Below, one piece after another: positions 1-14,719 of a stretch of 64,000 nucleotides of DNA. The notes under the pieces were generated by a model. It was not told the DNA's origin. It worked only from the letters and a program-made list of their open reading frames with translations, and made no database searches. A program made the position numbers and the translations under genes. The first letter of the stretch is position 1. The number at the start of each line of letters is the position of its first letter. This stretch comes from Ecdyonurus torrentis. Its lineage: Eukaryota; Arthropoda; Insecta; Ephemeroptera; Heptageniidae. Location of the stretch: assembly GCA_949318235.1 (NCBI GenBank), contig OX439131.1, positions 19,715,725-19,779,724 on the forward strand, written 5' to 3'.

Positions 1-658
1 TATATATATAATACACTGTATAGTATTGCAAAACATTTAAAGTATATTATTTTTTAATTAATTAACTTTAACGTTCATTAAAATAAATTCTTTACTCTTG
101 AGTACTATTTTTATACCATTTTATTATTTCTTATGAAAGTTATTACAGTTTTTAATTACGTTTTCTTTTTCATTGAATCTAATGATGAAACTACAAGTAC
201 TATACTATGTGCTTTAATTAATAGTTTTTATTGCTTCTCTTTTTTAAATTAAAAGCTATAACGAGTCATAATATATTTAATTCAAATTATTTTGCAAAAA
301 GGTTAATTATTTACTTCAATATTAGTTTGTTTGTTTTATCAAATTGTATATAAATAATATCCTACATATAGATAGAAAGTTATAAAGTTTTTTTTTTTTT
401 TTTTTTTTTAATTTAAAAGATTCTATGAAATCATGTACTTTTTATTTTAAGTGTATTTTGGCAGGAATGTGTTTTTTTGTACTATTATTATTTAACATAT
501 AATTTGTTTATTCCTTTTTTGTAACATATACTATTTTTATTTCACTGTATATCCTATTTACAGTTTCATTTCTTAATAATGTGCTCTGCTTTAGCTTCTC
601 ATTGTCAATTTCAAAATTGTCAAATGATTATATTTTTATGTAAACGCATATAATTTAA

Positions 659-1006
659 AGCCATAGACCAACATAATAGCACATAAAACAACATGTGCTT
701 TTTAATGAATAAACACGAAATGAGATCTTCAAAACTGATGACAATTTTTACCAGAATGTTAATGTAGCCCCACGAGAAAGCGTGAAAAAATTGTAAAGTA
801 TGCAATTTGCGTGAAAATTCATGTTTATGACGTCAGAAACCTGCAAAAACTAGTATGAAAAAGTTGTGCAGGTTGCATAAATTGAATTTTCTGATCACTG
901 CTACGGGACTACTGTTGGGTTATGAGACAAACTAATGTTATTTATGTAAATCCCATCAAGTGTTTTGTGATATAAATGCTTATATTTTTCTCTCTGGTCT
1001 ATTCCT
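659..1006 (+). mobile_element. TTAA-flanked MITE, family A copy 1
   Basis: 348 bp bounded by TTAA at 655-658 and 1007-1010. Terminal inverted repeats are AGCCATAGACCA and (reverse complement of the right end) AGGAATAGACCA. The interior has no coding capacity and contains TTTATGACGTCAGAAAC and a GTGCAGGTTGCATAAAT block shared with the other copies. Target TTAA duplication is typical of the piggyBac superfamily, although the AG.. termini differ from the usual CC.. start. Confidence 0.85.
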
Positions 1007-2980
1007 TTAAAGACTTGAATATAAAATAAAATTCCATATATGAAAATAGTCATCAAAATTTCTTTAATTCATGACAACTTCAAACGTATTTTTTGATGCT
1101 AAATATTCATCAGCTTGTATATTTCAATACATAATTTAAAGTTAACTATAAATAGTTATTTCCCTTGTACAAAAAACATTATATACTGCGTTATTTACAT
1201 TAAAAGTATAAAACTAAACTACAAAGAGTGTGCAACGCGTATAAATGTAAATTTATCTTTCGTGTCTCATGCATAAAGTTTCATGAAGATGAGAGTTTGG
1301 TTATATAAGTTTGCCTCCTTCTCTTCATTGGTTTCATTGCAAAATGTAAGCGTCTTGAGGCAAAGTACGTACAAGACACAAACTCAACTTCACCGTGCAT
1401 ATTATACGCTATACATACGTGAGACGTTTAAAAATTCAATTTGATCCTACAGTCATTTTCTTTCTCACTGAATATTTCGATATGAATAAGTAAAATAAAT
1501 AAATAAAAAATACTGTTCTTCTCAAGTCTATATTTAGGTTTTAATTAAAATTTATTAAAATATACGCGATTGATATGCATGTACTGGAAGGTATAATATA
1601 TGTAGTGCTAAATTACAGTTGCTACATGAGCTATAATAGATAACACGTGGTACAGAAATTATGATGACGTCATATACTCCCACACAATTCTCATATTATG
1701 TAATATAATTACTGCACTCATCTCACGTATTATCTCCGATGTATGTATATTTTTCAATTATTTATATGGCAATTTTGTTAAGGTTTCCTTATAATATATG
1801 TATTTTTCTTGCATCATTTTATTACTTACGTATTCTCCATATATTTTAAACAATGTGAAGACCAATTAAGAATTATGATATGATGAACTTCCGTTTTTTT
1901 TATATATATAAATATATAAAAACATCAAGATCATTATAATGATCTTGAGAAACTTTTCTATTACAAAATATTAAAAAAATACAAGAGTTCAAATAATGTA
2001 CAATTTATAATAGAAATAATTGGTAACAATGATTCATGTATAATTGTTAAAGTTGTACGTAGTTGTTGTTTTTGTTGCTATTTTGTAACAAAAATGAAAA
2101 TCAAAGACTATTTTATTATTTATTATTTCGAGTCAATTACTATTTTTAAATAATATGTACAAAATTGATGTTTTTATAATACTTCGTAATTATTGTTTCA
2201 TTTTTGTTTTATTATTATTATTACTACTAAACGCAAAAGTAATATTCAAGCTAAATAAATAAACATTAAAAGTCCATTAAAATACATTATCGTTTTGAAT
2301 AAAGTCATTTGTTTTTGTTCACAAATAGCGATAAAAAATGAAGAAATTTTCTAAAAGTAAATAATATAAACACAATAAAAAGCATACAATAAGTTCATTA
2401 GATACTACAGTATATATAAAATATACAAAATACAAATAAAAACATTGCATGTAGTTTTTGTTTACTTTACTTACGTAAAGCAATTTGTAATGAACATTCG
2501 AGTAATAATTTTCAAGTACCATAATTTCATCTCGTGTTAAATCACAAAACCATATTTCCATGTTCTAAAACTTCACACTTAAACTTTGTAAAAAGTTTTC
2601 TTCTTACACCACAATTCCATTACATCAAAATTTTGTTTTTTTCACCATTAATTTCGTCAGGTCATGCTACATTGGTTTTATCATAATAATAATAATTTGT
2701 TCTGTGGCATGCTTACCTGCCATTCTTTTTTTTTTTTTTTTTTTTTTTTTTTCTTCTTCTTTCTTTTTTTTAAGAACGTGTTTTATTGAATTAAATGTTA
2801 CAAATAAACTATACCACATCAGAAAATATTATATATTAGCAATGAAAATAGAACAGTCATAATTTTTACGGTATATAAGATCTGACACTCCAAAAATAAA
2901 ACCACAGAGGACAAAGATTTGGGAAATTACAAGTTAGCGTGAATTATTTTCTGACTGAAATTAAAGGCAGGGAATATTAC

Positions 2981-2983
<3 letters not shown>

Positions 2984-3063
<80 letters not shown>
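2984..3063. repeat. (TA)n microsatellite
   Basis: About 40 uninterrupted TA units. Confidence 0.97.
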
Positions 3064-3070
<7 letters not shown>

Positions 3071-3574
3071 TATACCATAGTTTTTGAAATACATGAAACT
3101 CGTACGAGTATTTCTACTTTAAGAAAAGTTAACAGAGTTATTTTTTACTTTTACTTTTGAAATGCAACTGCTGGTTCTATATTATCAAGAGACAAACGAT
3201 TACGCAGTTGTTGAAAATAATATAATGATTAAAAATATATTAACTGTTTAAAAAATATTTTACTGTTAGATATACAATATACATGAGATAATTTGTTCTT
3301 TATAAATTGAAATGATTGTTATGTTAAAAGTCATGAGTGTCATGACCCTGCCCTTGGGGTTTGAGGTATTAAAAACATCTACACTGTATCGTGTTAAGAT
3401 ATTATATACGCTTGAAAACAAATACAGTAGTAAATAATATTTTCAGTTATCTCCTCAAGTCATGCGAATTAAATATAAAACTTAATAGAGTTGTCAAGAT
3501 TTTTTGCTCCAAATTTATGTTTATTATTTATTTATATGTCCAGTATAAAATTCTTCAAGACAATTATTTTAACG

Positions 3575-3695
<121 letters not shown>

Positions 3696-5927
3696 TATAT
3701 AATACAGGATACATACATATACACACGTTATATAATAGTATTCTAACTCAAATTTGTATTATTTGTTCAATATAAACAAATTAACTATATAATATGAGTT
3801 ACCATCAAAGGTGGTACATTAACAACCCACGCTAATTCAAAACTATACAGTCGTAACTCAAACATCACACTGCTATATATATATATATATATATAAGTCT
3901 ACTCGTTCGTTCTGCGAGGTGTGTTAGTTTATTTTGTCACTCCATCATCTGGATTTAGTCAAAATTTACAGGATGTTTAATGTTATTCTTGTAATAAAAT
4001 TCTATACTTATTACTTAAATTTATATATTATATATAAATTTTTATTATATTGAGAATTGAAATTATGGCAATATAATGGTTTAATTTTGTTGTTTTCTTT
4101 TTGTATCTTTTTAGTTTAAAAATGTATATACACAAAACTTAAATATTTACGATAATGTTGTGGTTTTTATTATAACCACAGGGAATTTGTTTTGATCTAG
4201 CGAGGGTTACTAAAATGTTCTACTTTAACACAAAATAGTTCAAGGATGCAATTTTGTGTGAAAAGATAAAATGTTTAAACCAATGTAAAATTAGCAGCCA
4301 TTGAATCAGTATTTTTGTATGCGGTTTTTGTAATAACTCGTATTATAATTGTATTGACGATTAAGGTGTTGCGGGCAATGTTCACACTCTGCGACTGTGA
4401 CCAAAGTCACCAAACAATAAAAAGTGTTAGGATCTCAATTAACTGCTATAGAAATCTATATTATTGCAATGTTGACCTCAAAGTTGTTTTTTCTTTCTTT
4501 CTGCTTTTTGTTTTAATTGCTATTATTTTGTTTTAAAAAATTGTCATTGCAACGAAAAATAAAAATAATAAAATTATCATAGAAAGCTATATGAATGAAT
4601 GAATGAATGAATGAATGACACTGGAATCACTTGAATTTCTTAAATTTTAGCTATATTTTTCATTCATTTTTAAAAATAGCGTAAACGTCTTCTTGCTCTA
4701 CGGTTTTGGATAATTTATATATAAGCTGCAAAATGTATAATAATTTTATGCGCTCAATGCTATCCTACGTATATGTAGTACAGACATGGAATGTGTAATT
4801 TTTTTCATTTTTGTTTCGTTCTACAAATATATTCTCTAGAGTAAAAAAGTCTATTTGTTTTATAAATATTAAAAATGTTCCTTTTGTTTTAAATATAACG
4901 AAAGCAGATTTTGTAATCCTCAAACAAGTTCTTTGTTACTTATTGTACCAAGAAAACAACATAATGTAGGAAATGTCAAAGCAATTACATAAACGTAAAA
5001 TTATTGACATTTTTCATTTAATATTGAAAAATAATTATGTGATAAAACCCCTGGAAAGTAATGTCAGTGATATAACGTTTGTTGTGATACTTCATATAAC
5101 AAATGATTTTTATACTTCGTTAATTTTATATATAAATAAAGAGCAGTTCTAAAATTAGAATTTATAATATCAAGGAATACAGGTGTGCTAATGTTAAATA
5201 ATGTCTACAATTTTTTTTATATAAAATATTTTTTATGTATAGCAAGAAAAATGACTATTAAAATAAATATATACATATTCACATAAGAATGTTATAATAT
5301 ATTAAATTTTTAATATTTTATACATTAACTTTAAAAGTTGATTATTAAAATAGGTCTCATGTATACATCAGTACTGCTATTTTTTACACTCAAAATTATT
5401 TTAATTAATAATGATGATACGTATTGTTCACCGCATCATGACTTTATTTTAAACAAACAAAAAATGACATCTTTGTTGTTTTGTTACTGTGTTGTAAAGC
5501 CTAGTGACGTAACACAAAAATAATGTAATCTAAACTCTTTGTATAATGTTGTTACTAATTAACCTTTTATTTTACACATCAATAGTTACAACTACAAAAA
5601 AAAATCATAATGAATATAAAATTGTAGCAATATTTTAAAAACATAATTAAGACTGCAAAAGACAAATTTTACTAGAAAAATAAATAGCAATATGTATAAA
5701 TAGTAAATATACTTTTACTCTTTGTTTATGTACATCATTAGTACTACTGATTTTTTTTTTTTTTTTGTTATTTTGTAATAAGAAACTGTGCTAAAACGTT
5801 CAATTTTAATTAATTGAGCTATATCCATTCATTAATATGTATGTAATTAAAATAATATATGCAATATAAAGTTGTTATATTATAAAAATTTGTAATATAC
5901 TTTAGTGATGACAAGGTATAAGTTCCT

Positions 5928-5929
<2 letters not shown>

Positions 5930-6005
<76 letters not shown>
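5930..6005. repeat. (GA)n microsatellite
   Basis: About 38 GA units; the Arg-Glu and Leu-Ser open frames over it are by-products. Confidence 0.97.
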
Positions 6006-6008
<3 letters not shown>

Positions 6009-6295
6009 TTGGCTCCTTGCCAAACAGTTCAGTATAATATTGCATTCAAAAAGATACATCATAAGACTTATAGACACAAAGTGCATTCACTTCACTGATT
6101 GTGCATTGATATAGAATAATTTTGCAACATGAATAACTTATGTTAACATCTTTTTTTTATTTACTTTCTTCTTTTCCTTCTTTACTTCTTACTTTTTCTT
6201 TCTTTCATTCTTTTTTAACACATGAGTATATTGTATTCTGTTATGACCTGCTTTCAGTGTAATGTAAAATTTAAATCATATTATAATTTTTTTAA

Positions 6296-6402
<107 letters not shown>

Positions 6403-7182
6403 TTGAATGACTTTGATTTTAATTTTATTTTTCTAATATAAATTGTTCATTGAATGGAATACAAGTTCTTTTTATCAACATGTTTTCATATATTTTTTCC
6501 AATGCCAAGTATTTTTGCTGACGGATAACTTTTCTTCTCTCTCTCTCCTGCTACTTCAGTTTTTCTCTCTTTTCCTCCATAAACGTATGGTCATGTATTT
6601 TATAAAATAAAAGCTTACTTTTCAGTGCGGTTTTGTAGGATATAAAATTACGAACACTCACACATCTTAACACAATTGGTTTAGTAAAAACAACAACAAA
6701 AGTAATTTAGATTTTTGACTCTCAAAATAAATAAAAATAGATTTATTAAACATTTATTTATAAGTTTTCTAATTTACATATTCATAATTATTTTTAATAT
6801 TATTATGGAAACAAATAAAAAATAATACTACATCGTTGATAATAAAATAAGCTTCATTTTATGTTAAACAATCTCATTATTAAAGAGTAAATTGATTTTT
6901 CCTTTTAAAATACTGAAGTATAGCTTTATAATATATTTAATATAAATAAGAATATCACATTGTTACAAAAACATTTTCAAAAGAAAGAAAATAAAGGAAT
7001 GATAATATTACATCATTAAAATACTGTAAACTTATGTTTGAACGATTTTTTTTAAAAAAAAACACCATTCAAACATTCAAGTAAATTGAATTATTTATAT
7101 AAAAATGATACTTAAAAAAATGTCATTTTATTTGAAAACCTTTCGTTATAGAATAATATATTTGCTTTCTGTAAGCAAAAGA

Positions 7183-7305
<123 letters not shown>

Positions 7306-7588
7306 TTTTGCAAGTTTGTTTGATACTGAGAACATTTATTGCATATTATAAAGTAAAGGAAAAATGATTCAAAGAAGAAATTACTTTACTTAAAATACAT
7401 CGTTGTGAATTTAATTAAAAAAAAAGCTCTTTACAATAAATAATGAGGTAAGAAGTATATTATGCAATATGGCATATCATTTATAGAATAATGTAGGTAT
7501 AATGTAAAAGTAAATTACGTTTTCCTTTATTAATATAATTATATTTTCATGCATTTTAATGTCATCAGGGGTATTAAGTGCATCGAGT

Positions 7589-7591
<3 letters not shown>

Positions 7592-7624
<33 letters not shown>
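7592..7624. repeat. (GA)n microsatellite
   Basis: About 16 GA units. Confidence 0.95.
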
Positions 7625-7628
<4 letters not shown>

Positions 7629-9502
7629 ATTATACACGTGCAACCTTCGATTTATTTTCTTTCTTATTTTGCATATTTAATTACCGAGGACACAAACAGG
7701 GGTTTAACGAAATCTATTAAAATGCAAAGATAAATAAACCAAACTGAAACCAAATTCTTATTGTTATTCATTTCATTTTAATTAAACGAGATTAATCAAG
7801 TTGAAAAAGTTAAAGAGAGAGAGAGCTTTATTAATTAACCATATTATCTTAAACCTATTAAGTAAAGAAAATGATAAGCTATTAATTTGTATTTTCAAAC
7901 ACTATTTAATGAATGAAAAGGTAAGTAGTAGGTCAGTGGTAGGTATTAGGTTTTTCTTTGAAAATATTTCAGAATAAAAGATATTATCTTCATTTGTAAT
8001 AAAAGTAAATCTTACATGCACGATTATCTTTAGTTCTTATTCATGTAGGGTCACCTAGAGACTTATAGGAATTCTAAGACCCTAGAACAATAATTCTAAT
8101 TCTAAGACTTTTATGTGACCAAAGTGATCTGATCAATCGCACCCATGCCCATAGTATAATTTATAACAGATTGGTATAATAAAACTATACGTATATTATA
8201 ACAAATATTATATATTCTAAGGGAAACTAGAAGATAGGAAATATGAATGTGTAGGTCACAACTAATTGAATTTTAGTTTCAAAAAAATAAATCTTGTTAA
8301 AAAAAAAATAATAAATAAATAAATAAATAAAAAAACAAAAAAACAAACAAGAGAAGTATAAGAAGAAGAAGAAAATAACACATTTTCAAAAAAAGCTTTA
8401 GAGAATCGTCATGAATTATTAATAACAAAATATGTGAGTGATTCTTATTTAATACCACGTATAGAACTTTTATTATACATTTATATAAATGTGTGAATGT
8501 GTACAAGTTTGTATTTTAGCTTAGCTGTGAACGTGACATCATATTCTGAAATGTGATCTTAAGATAATTAAGTTAAATTTAATTTTGAGTGTGAGACATG
8601 TCTAAGAATCAAAGAGAATTCAGAATACGAGGTATAATAAAAACAAAAGGTATAATATGGATTCTCCACTAAAACTAGAGAGCTAGGTTAATATTCTGTT
8701 GACATTTTGGTGAGAGTGTTTTGTAATTCCTTCATAAAACTTTACTCTCTCTTATTCCTATCTTGTAAGGAAGTTTGAAAATTATTAAATAAATTAATTG
8801 TATTGTATAATCACTACAATATAATTAACAAGATAGAGTTAATGAGAATTGCCAGACAGAAAAATAAAGGTAAAAGTTAGATCACTGGGTACAACGCCTT
8901 TATAAAGTTACTTATTATTATGGTTATATAATATAAGCCTTCTATATTATGTCTCTCTGAACTGGGGGGCAGAGAAGGGGGGGGGGGGAGGGTTAGTTTC
9001 ATGGTTCCGATACATTGTAGTAACTTAGTAAAGAGGAGAACGATTTCTTATATTTAATTGTTTTATCATTAATCATTAAACAAAAAATATATTTTGCATA
9101 ATACAATTTACAACTAATAAAAATATTTGTTATTGCAATTAGACTGCAAAGTTGACACCCTGTATAAAGTTTTTCTTCAATTTCAAATGAGTACCACTAA
9201 AATATAGCATTATTTGATTGATCTTTACGCCTTAAATAAGTTCAATAATTCAGTTTTTTACTAACCAAAAGCCATCAGTGTAATTAAAAAACGTTATTGT
9301 ATTAATAGAGTTAACACGTATTAGGAATATTGTTTAAATGTTACTGGGGTACATATCACTTACATATTATTCATTAAACTTTAAACTATATAGTTGGCTA
9401 GAAAGCAATCTTGAAATTTATAAAAAATGGTTTTGTGGTAAACCTATTTTGCCAAGCCTTATTTAGTTTGCAAGAAGATTATGTGATAATTAGTTGTCTT
9501 AA

Positions 9503-9844
9503 AGCCATATACCACATAAAACAACATGTGTGCTTTTTAATGAATAAATACGAAATGGGATCTTCAAAAACCTGATGACAATTTTTACCAGAATGTTAAT
9601 GTAGCCTCACGAGAGAGCGTGAAAATATTGTAAAGTATGCAATTTGCGTGACTATTCATGTTTCTGACGTCAGAAACATGCAAAAATTAGTGAAAAAAAA
9701 TGTTATACGGGTTGCATAAATCGAAATTTTCTGATCACTGCTACGGAGCTACATTTGGGTTTTGATACAAAATAAAGTTATTTATGTAAGTCCCATCAAG
9801 TGTTTTGTGATATAAATGCTTATGTTTTCTTCTGGTCTATTCCT
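9503..9844 (+). mobile_element. TTAA-flanked MITE, family A copy 2
   Basis: 342 bp with TTAA at 9499-9502 and 9845-9848. Termini are AGCCATATACCA and TGGTCTATTCCT. It is collinear with copy 1 throughout (TTTTTAATGAATAAA, GAATGTTAATGTAGC, TGACGTCAGAAAC, GATCACTGCTACGG, CAAGTGTTTTGTGATATAAA), differing by scattered substitutions and small indels. Confidence 0.87.
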
Positions 9845-11250
9845 TTAAGACATAACAACCAAATCTCTAGTGATGGCCTATCACAAATCACAAATATTCA
9901 TCACCACATTTTTGATAAAATAACAAGATAATTTGAATTAATATCATTGGAACAAAAATTGTTATTCAATACTTCATCTTTGATATTTCTTCCCTCTTTC
10001 GATAAAATATCAAGAAACATTATAACTTGATAATTACCCCTCTAAAATATTTTAAGCTTAAAATATAAACTTCTCTATAGAAATATTTAAACAATAAAAC
10101 GTGACGAATGAATTACAATCAACTGAATCATTTATTGTTCTCTCAAAATGACACATGAATGATGATACGAGTAAAAACAATTTATTATTAAATAGATATG
10201 GTTTCTGTTTATATATACATGACGTCATTATCATTAAATTCTCTAAATTTATTTTCATTAAAAAAAAATACTATTTTTAATAACTAAAATTGTACCAAAG
10301 CTTTATTTTATTTATTTAGAAGCATTTTTATGTATAAATTCAGCTTAACTAATAAAGGTAAATCCTCAATTCAACAAGTATACAGAATGCCTGTTAGCAA
10401 CTCTTTTTTATTACACTCAATGCAATTTTTTTAGCACTATAGATTACAATAAATAATTCTGAAATTTGTAATAAAAAAAAATCAGCAGTGACAAACAGGG
10501 ATGAAATATAAAGTGGTTTCTCATTCCTGTGTGCCAATCACCACTTGACGTAAAAAACTCTAGTAAAGCAATTAAATTTTAAATTACCTTTTTTTTTTAA
10601 TATCAGCATGCTTTTCAAATAATTATATGTAAATAAATAATATCCCTTTTTATTTCAGTAAACCTCTGAAATAATCATATATCACGATAACGCTTTTCAT
10701 TAATTATTTTTATATTGTATTTTAAACTCGTATAAAAACGTATATATAATAAAATATTAATTACATTTTTGTGTGTAATTATTTTGTATACGTTTAATGA
10801 AATTGTTATACATGAAACATGTTATTAAACACTGTATTTTTTATTTTATAATAATAAAAATAATAATGGTAAAATGTTTCATTAATCTTATCTTATATTA
10901 TACTTAGCTAAATTTATTTTTGAGGGTGATAGGAGAGAGGTTATTAAAAGTTAAACCAACTTTTGGTTTAGAAAGGTTACGGAAATTTACTTGAGGGCTT
11001 CTTTAATAAACTTTTGAACCTCAAAAAGGGTCAAAAGAATTACTGTCTAATGCATACATACATCACACACTACTTTATATTATAATATATTTTAGCATAT
11101 ATAATTAATGTGTACCCACCCCACATAATATTAAGCCCCTAAAAACGAATCAAATTTTAAGATTATACCAAATAGACTTTTTTTTTTTTTAAAGGAAATA
11201 AATAAAAAAGGAACTAAGAAAAATATAATGGAACTAAGTTTTCTTTTTAA

Positions 11251-11582
11251 AGTGACCGTCCAGGCTTAACAACAGACCCTTTTAATTCATTAAACACAAT
11301 ATGGGACATTCAAATTTTTACTATTACTTAAACGTAACCCCGCAAAAGAGCGCGAAAAAGTTGTAAAGTAGGCAATACGCACAAATTTTGAACATTTCTG
11401 ACGTCAGGATTGTTCACATTCAATAGAAAAGGTTGTGCGGGTTGCATAAGCTGAAAATTGGATTATACGTTTAGGGCGTCAAAATTAGGTTCTTTTATTG
11501 GACAAAATAATTGTATTTTTGAAAATCCATTTTTTGTGTTTAATTAATTAAAAAGGTATGTTGTATGGTCTGGACGGTTCCT
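11251..11582 (+). mobile_element. TTAA-flanked MITE, divergent relative of family A
   Basis: 332 bp with TTAA at 11247-11250 and 11583-11586. Terminal repeats are AGTGACCGTCCAG and (reverse complement) AGGAACCGTCCAG. The interior keeps recognisable family A blocks (CGTAACCCCGCAAAAGAGCG, TGACGTCAGGA, GTTGTGCGGGTTGCATAA), but the terminal repeats have a different sequence. It is therefore a subfamily with shared interior and altered ends. Confidence 0.75.
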
Positions 11583-11695
11583 TTAAGTCACTGTCTATAT
11601 GTTCAGTTTAGATACTGACTTGACTGAATCACGTTCTATTTTAAGAAGTATTTAATTATTCGGTAAATTAACGTTATATTTCTCTATTTCTTTAA

Positions 11696-12013
11696 TGGCA
11701 TAGCGAACATGAAAACATAAGTATTTATATCACAAAATACTTGATGGGACTTACATACGTAAGTAACGTTCGTTGGTCTCAAAACCCAATCGTGCAGTGA
11801 TCATATCAGAAAATGTTGATTTATGCAACCCGCACAACATTTTCATACTAGTTTTTACCTGTTTATGACGTCATTAACAGGAATATTCACGCAAATTGCA
11901 TACTTTACATTTTTTTTCACGCTCTCTTGTGGGGCCACATTTACATTCTAGTAAAAAATATCATCAGATCCCATTTTGTGTTTAGAACATGTTGTTTCAT
12001 GTTTTCTATGCCT
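11696..12013 (-). mobile_element. TTAA-flanked MITE, family A relative, reverse orientation
   Basis: 318 bp between TTAA at 11692-11695 and 12014-12017, in the opposite orientation to the element ending 110 bp before it. Reverse-complemented, it shows AGGCATAGAAAAC at the start, GAGAGCGTG, GCAATTTGCGTGAATATTC, TGACGTCA and GTTGTGCGGGTTGCATAAAT as in family A. Confidence 0.78.
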
Positions 12014-12284
12014 TTAAGTAGTTATACGATATTATTTGTAATATTGAATGTTTTGTGTTATCTACTAATGTATATTATATTCAGTTTTGCATGGATATGC
12101 TGCTGAAATAATTTGAATTTGATACTATTTCCCTAACAATTACTTTCATTAACAGCTATGTATAACAAACAATTTATTTTAATCACTTCCAATTTCAATG
12201 AACCTTGAACATAATTACACATTTTATATACAATAACGTTGCAAGCAAAATCAAAATTACTACTTTATTTTATGTCCGACAACT

Positions 12285-12352
12285 TTATGACGCCATAATT
12301 ATTTTTTCACTCTGTACCATGTTATACCCAATAAAGAATTATTATTATTATA
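12285..12352 (+). mobile_element. Possible retroposon tail
   Basis: ACCCAATAAAGAATTATTAT followed by ATT units resembles the tail at 35624-35705 in the opposite orientation. Too short to be sure. Confidence 0.25.
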
Positions 12353-12799
12353 ATGTTAAATTGATATGTGCATACGCGACTCATAGAAATTTACATTAAT
12401 TTGATTTTATTTCAACTTGTTTGCAGTTTGTTATTTACAGATACAAATTTATTATTTATTTATTTATATTTTTTTACTATTATTGACAACAATTTTGAAC
12501 TAAAAAATTATATGTATATATATCATACTAATACGAAATTTTTATTTGTCATATTGTTGATAAATTTTCTCAAAATTTGACAAAATAATTTGAATTGTTT
12601 GAAAATTAAAATAGCAACCATGTAGCACATTGTAATAACCTGTCCACATTAATATTTGCACTAAACAATAAATTTTTTCATTGGAAACCTTTTGAGAATT
12701 TTAAAATGAAAATTGCATATAATCCAATTTATGACACATTGGAAATATTACTTCGCAAAAACAAAGTTTAAAAGAAACCATGAGAAAATATTACGTTAA

Positions 12800-14719
12800 T
12801 TCCAGGCTATAATAATAAGGCATGAGACACGTATACCCGGATGTTTTTCATTTTGATATATGTTATAGACCTATCCAAGGTACTTTTTTGCCGAAAGTCA
12901 AAATTTTCAAAATCGGGTTTTTCCCGCCAAAAATTCAAATTCAAATTTTTGCAAGTTCCACATTATACCTAACTTTGAAGCACTGTAGCTCAAAAACAAA
13001 TTAAGATAAAAATATAAAACTTGCGCCAGATTATGTAACATATAGTGGACAATAAAAAGTACTGTGAACACTTTGACCTTGAACAATGTTAAAGGTCATC
13101 AAAAGGTCATTTAAATTTTTAAACGTTATTTATAAAAAAGTGCCGATTTAATATGAAAAATGGAAATTACCATATTGTAGAAAAACATTTTAAGATCATT
13201 TAACTAAAAATTAAAATATGTGAATTTTTGATTTACGGATTTTGGAGCGAAAAACGTTGCGCGGCAACGGCGAAATCGAGGTACCGGAGCGCGCGCTCTC
13301 GTAACTCGGCAAGCATTTTTGCTCTCTACAGCCTCCAAATGTGATTAAACAACAGGAACTATGTATGTATATTATTTTTTAGGATATTTTTTTATCCTAT
13401 ATGACCCACCCGCCCACCCACCCACCCACTTTTTTTTTCTGCTTCTTTTTCCTAATAATATAAAGATTAAAGCGTGAAATCAGTTACTGCGGGATTTGAC
13501 TAATAAGTTGTAAGGAAAGAAACATAGGAAATTTTGCTCAGTGATAAATTAGGATAAGATAATGTAAAAAAAAAAAAAAAAAAAAGGATTATAATTTGTG
13601 ATTTTTTTTTTTTTTAAAGTTTTCGTCTCAACTGAGGATTTGTTAATTTCAATAGTTAATTTCACTCCTATCCAATGTTTACGGGTTCTGAAAATTTTAT
13701 CATACGTAGCTGTTACTGCTAGCTTTCAAAAGGCATCATAAAGTTTGCAAGAAAATTGTGAGTCCATAATCTAAATCTTGCAAACTTTATGATGCCATTT
13801 GAAAGCTAACAGTAACAGCTACGTATGATAAAATTTTCAGAACCCGTAAACATTGGATAGGAGTGAAATTAACTATTGAAATTAACAAATCCTCAGTTGA
13901 GACGAAAACTTAAAAAAAAAAAAAAAAATCACAATTTATAATCCTTTTTTTTTTTTTTTTTACATTATCTTATCCTAATTTATCACTGGGCAAAATTTCC
14001 TATGTTTCTTTCCTTACAACTTATTAGTCAAATCCCGCAGTAACTGATTTCACGCTTTAATCTTTATATTATTAGGAAAAAGAAGCAGAAAAAAAAAGTG
14101 GGTGGGTGGGTGGGTCATATAGGACAAAAAAATATCCTAAAAAATAATATACATACATAGTTCCTGTTGTTTAATCACATTTGGAGGCTGTAGAGAGCAA
14201 AAATGCTTGCCGAGTTACGAGAGCGCGCGCTCCGGTACCTCGATTTCGCCGTTGCCGCGCAACGTTTTTCGCTCCAAAATCCGTAAATCAAAAATTCACA
14301 TATTTTAATTTTTAGTTAAATGATCTTAAAATGTTTTTCTACAATATGGTAATTTCCATTTTTCATATTAAATCGGCACTTTTTTATAAATAACGTTTAA
14401 AAATTTAAATGACCTTTTGATGACCTTTAACATTGTTCAAGGTCAAAGTGTTCACAGTACTTTTTATTGTCCACTATATGTTACATAATCTGGCGCAAGT
14501 TTTATATTTTTACCTTAATTTGTTTTTGAGCTACAGTGCTTCAAAGTTAGGTATAATGTGGAACTTGCAAAAATTTGAATTTGAATTTTTGGCGGGAAAA
14601 ACCCGATTTTGAAAATTTTGACTTTCGGCAAAAAAGTACCTTGGATAGGTCTATAACATATATCAAAATGAAAAACATCCGATTATACGTGTCTCATGCC
14701 TTATTATTATAGCCTGGAA
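12800..14719. mobile_element. 1.9-kb foldback element (near-perfect palindrome) flanked by TTAA
   Basis: Two arms of about 950 bp (12800-13751 and 13777-14719) are reverse complements with few mismatches, separated by a 25-nt loop. Outer flanks are TTAA at 12796-12799 and 14720-14723, so TTAA is probably the duplicated target. Ends read TTCCAGGCTATAATAATAAG. Landmarks repeat in mirror order: GGCGGGAAAAACCCG, ACGTTGCGCGGCAACGG, GGTACCGGAGCGCGCGCTC, the (CCCA)n/(GGGT)n run, poly-A/poly-T runs and CTACGTATGATAAAATTTTC. No open reading frame in it is credible. A transcript would fold into a very long double-stranded hairpin. Confidence 0.9.

Noticed and set aside
12822..13004. 60-codon frame in the palindrome
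   Set aside because: Wholly inside the foldback arm and not recognisable.
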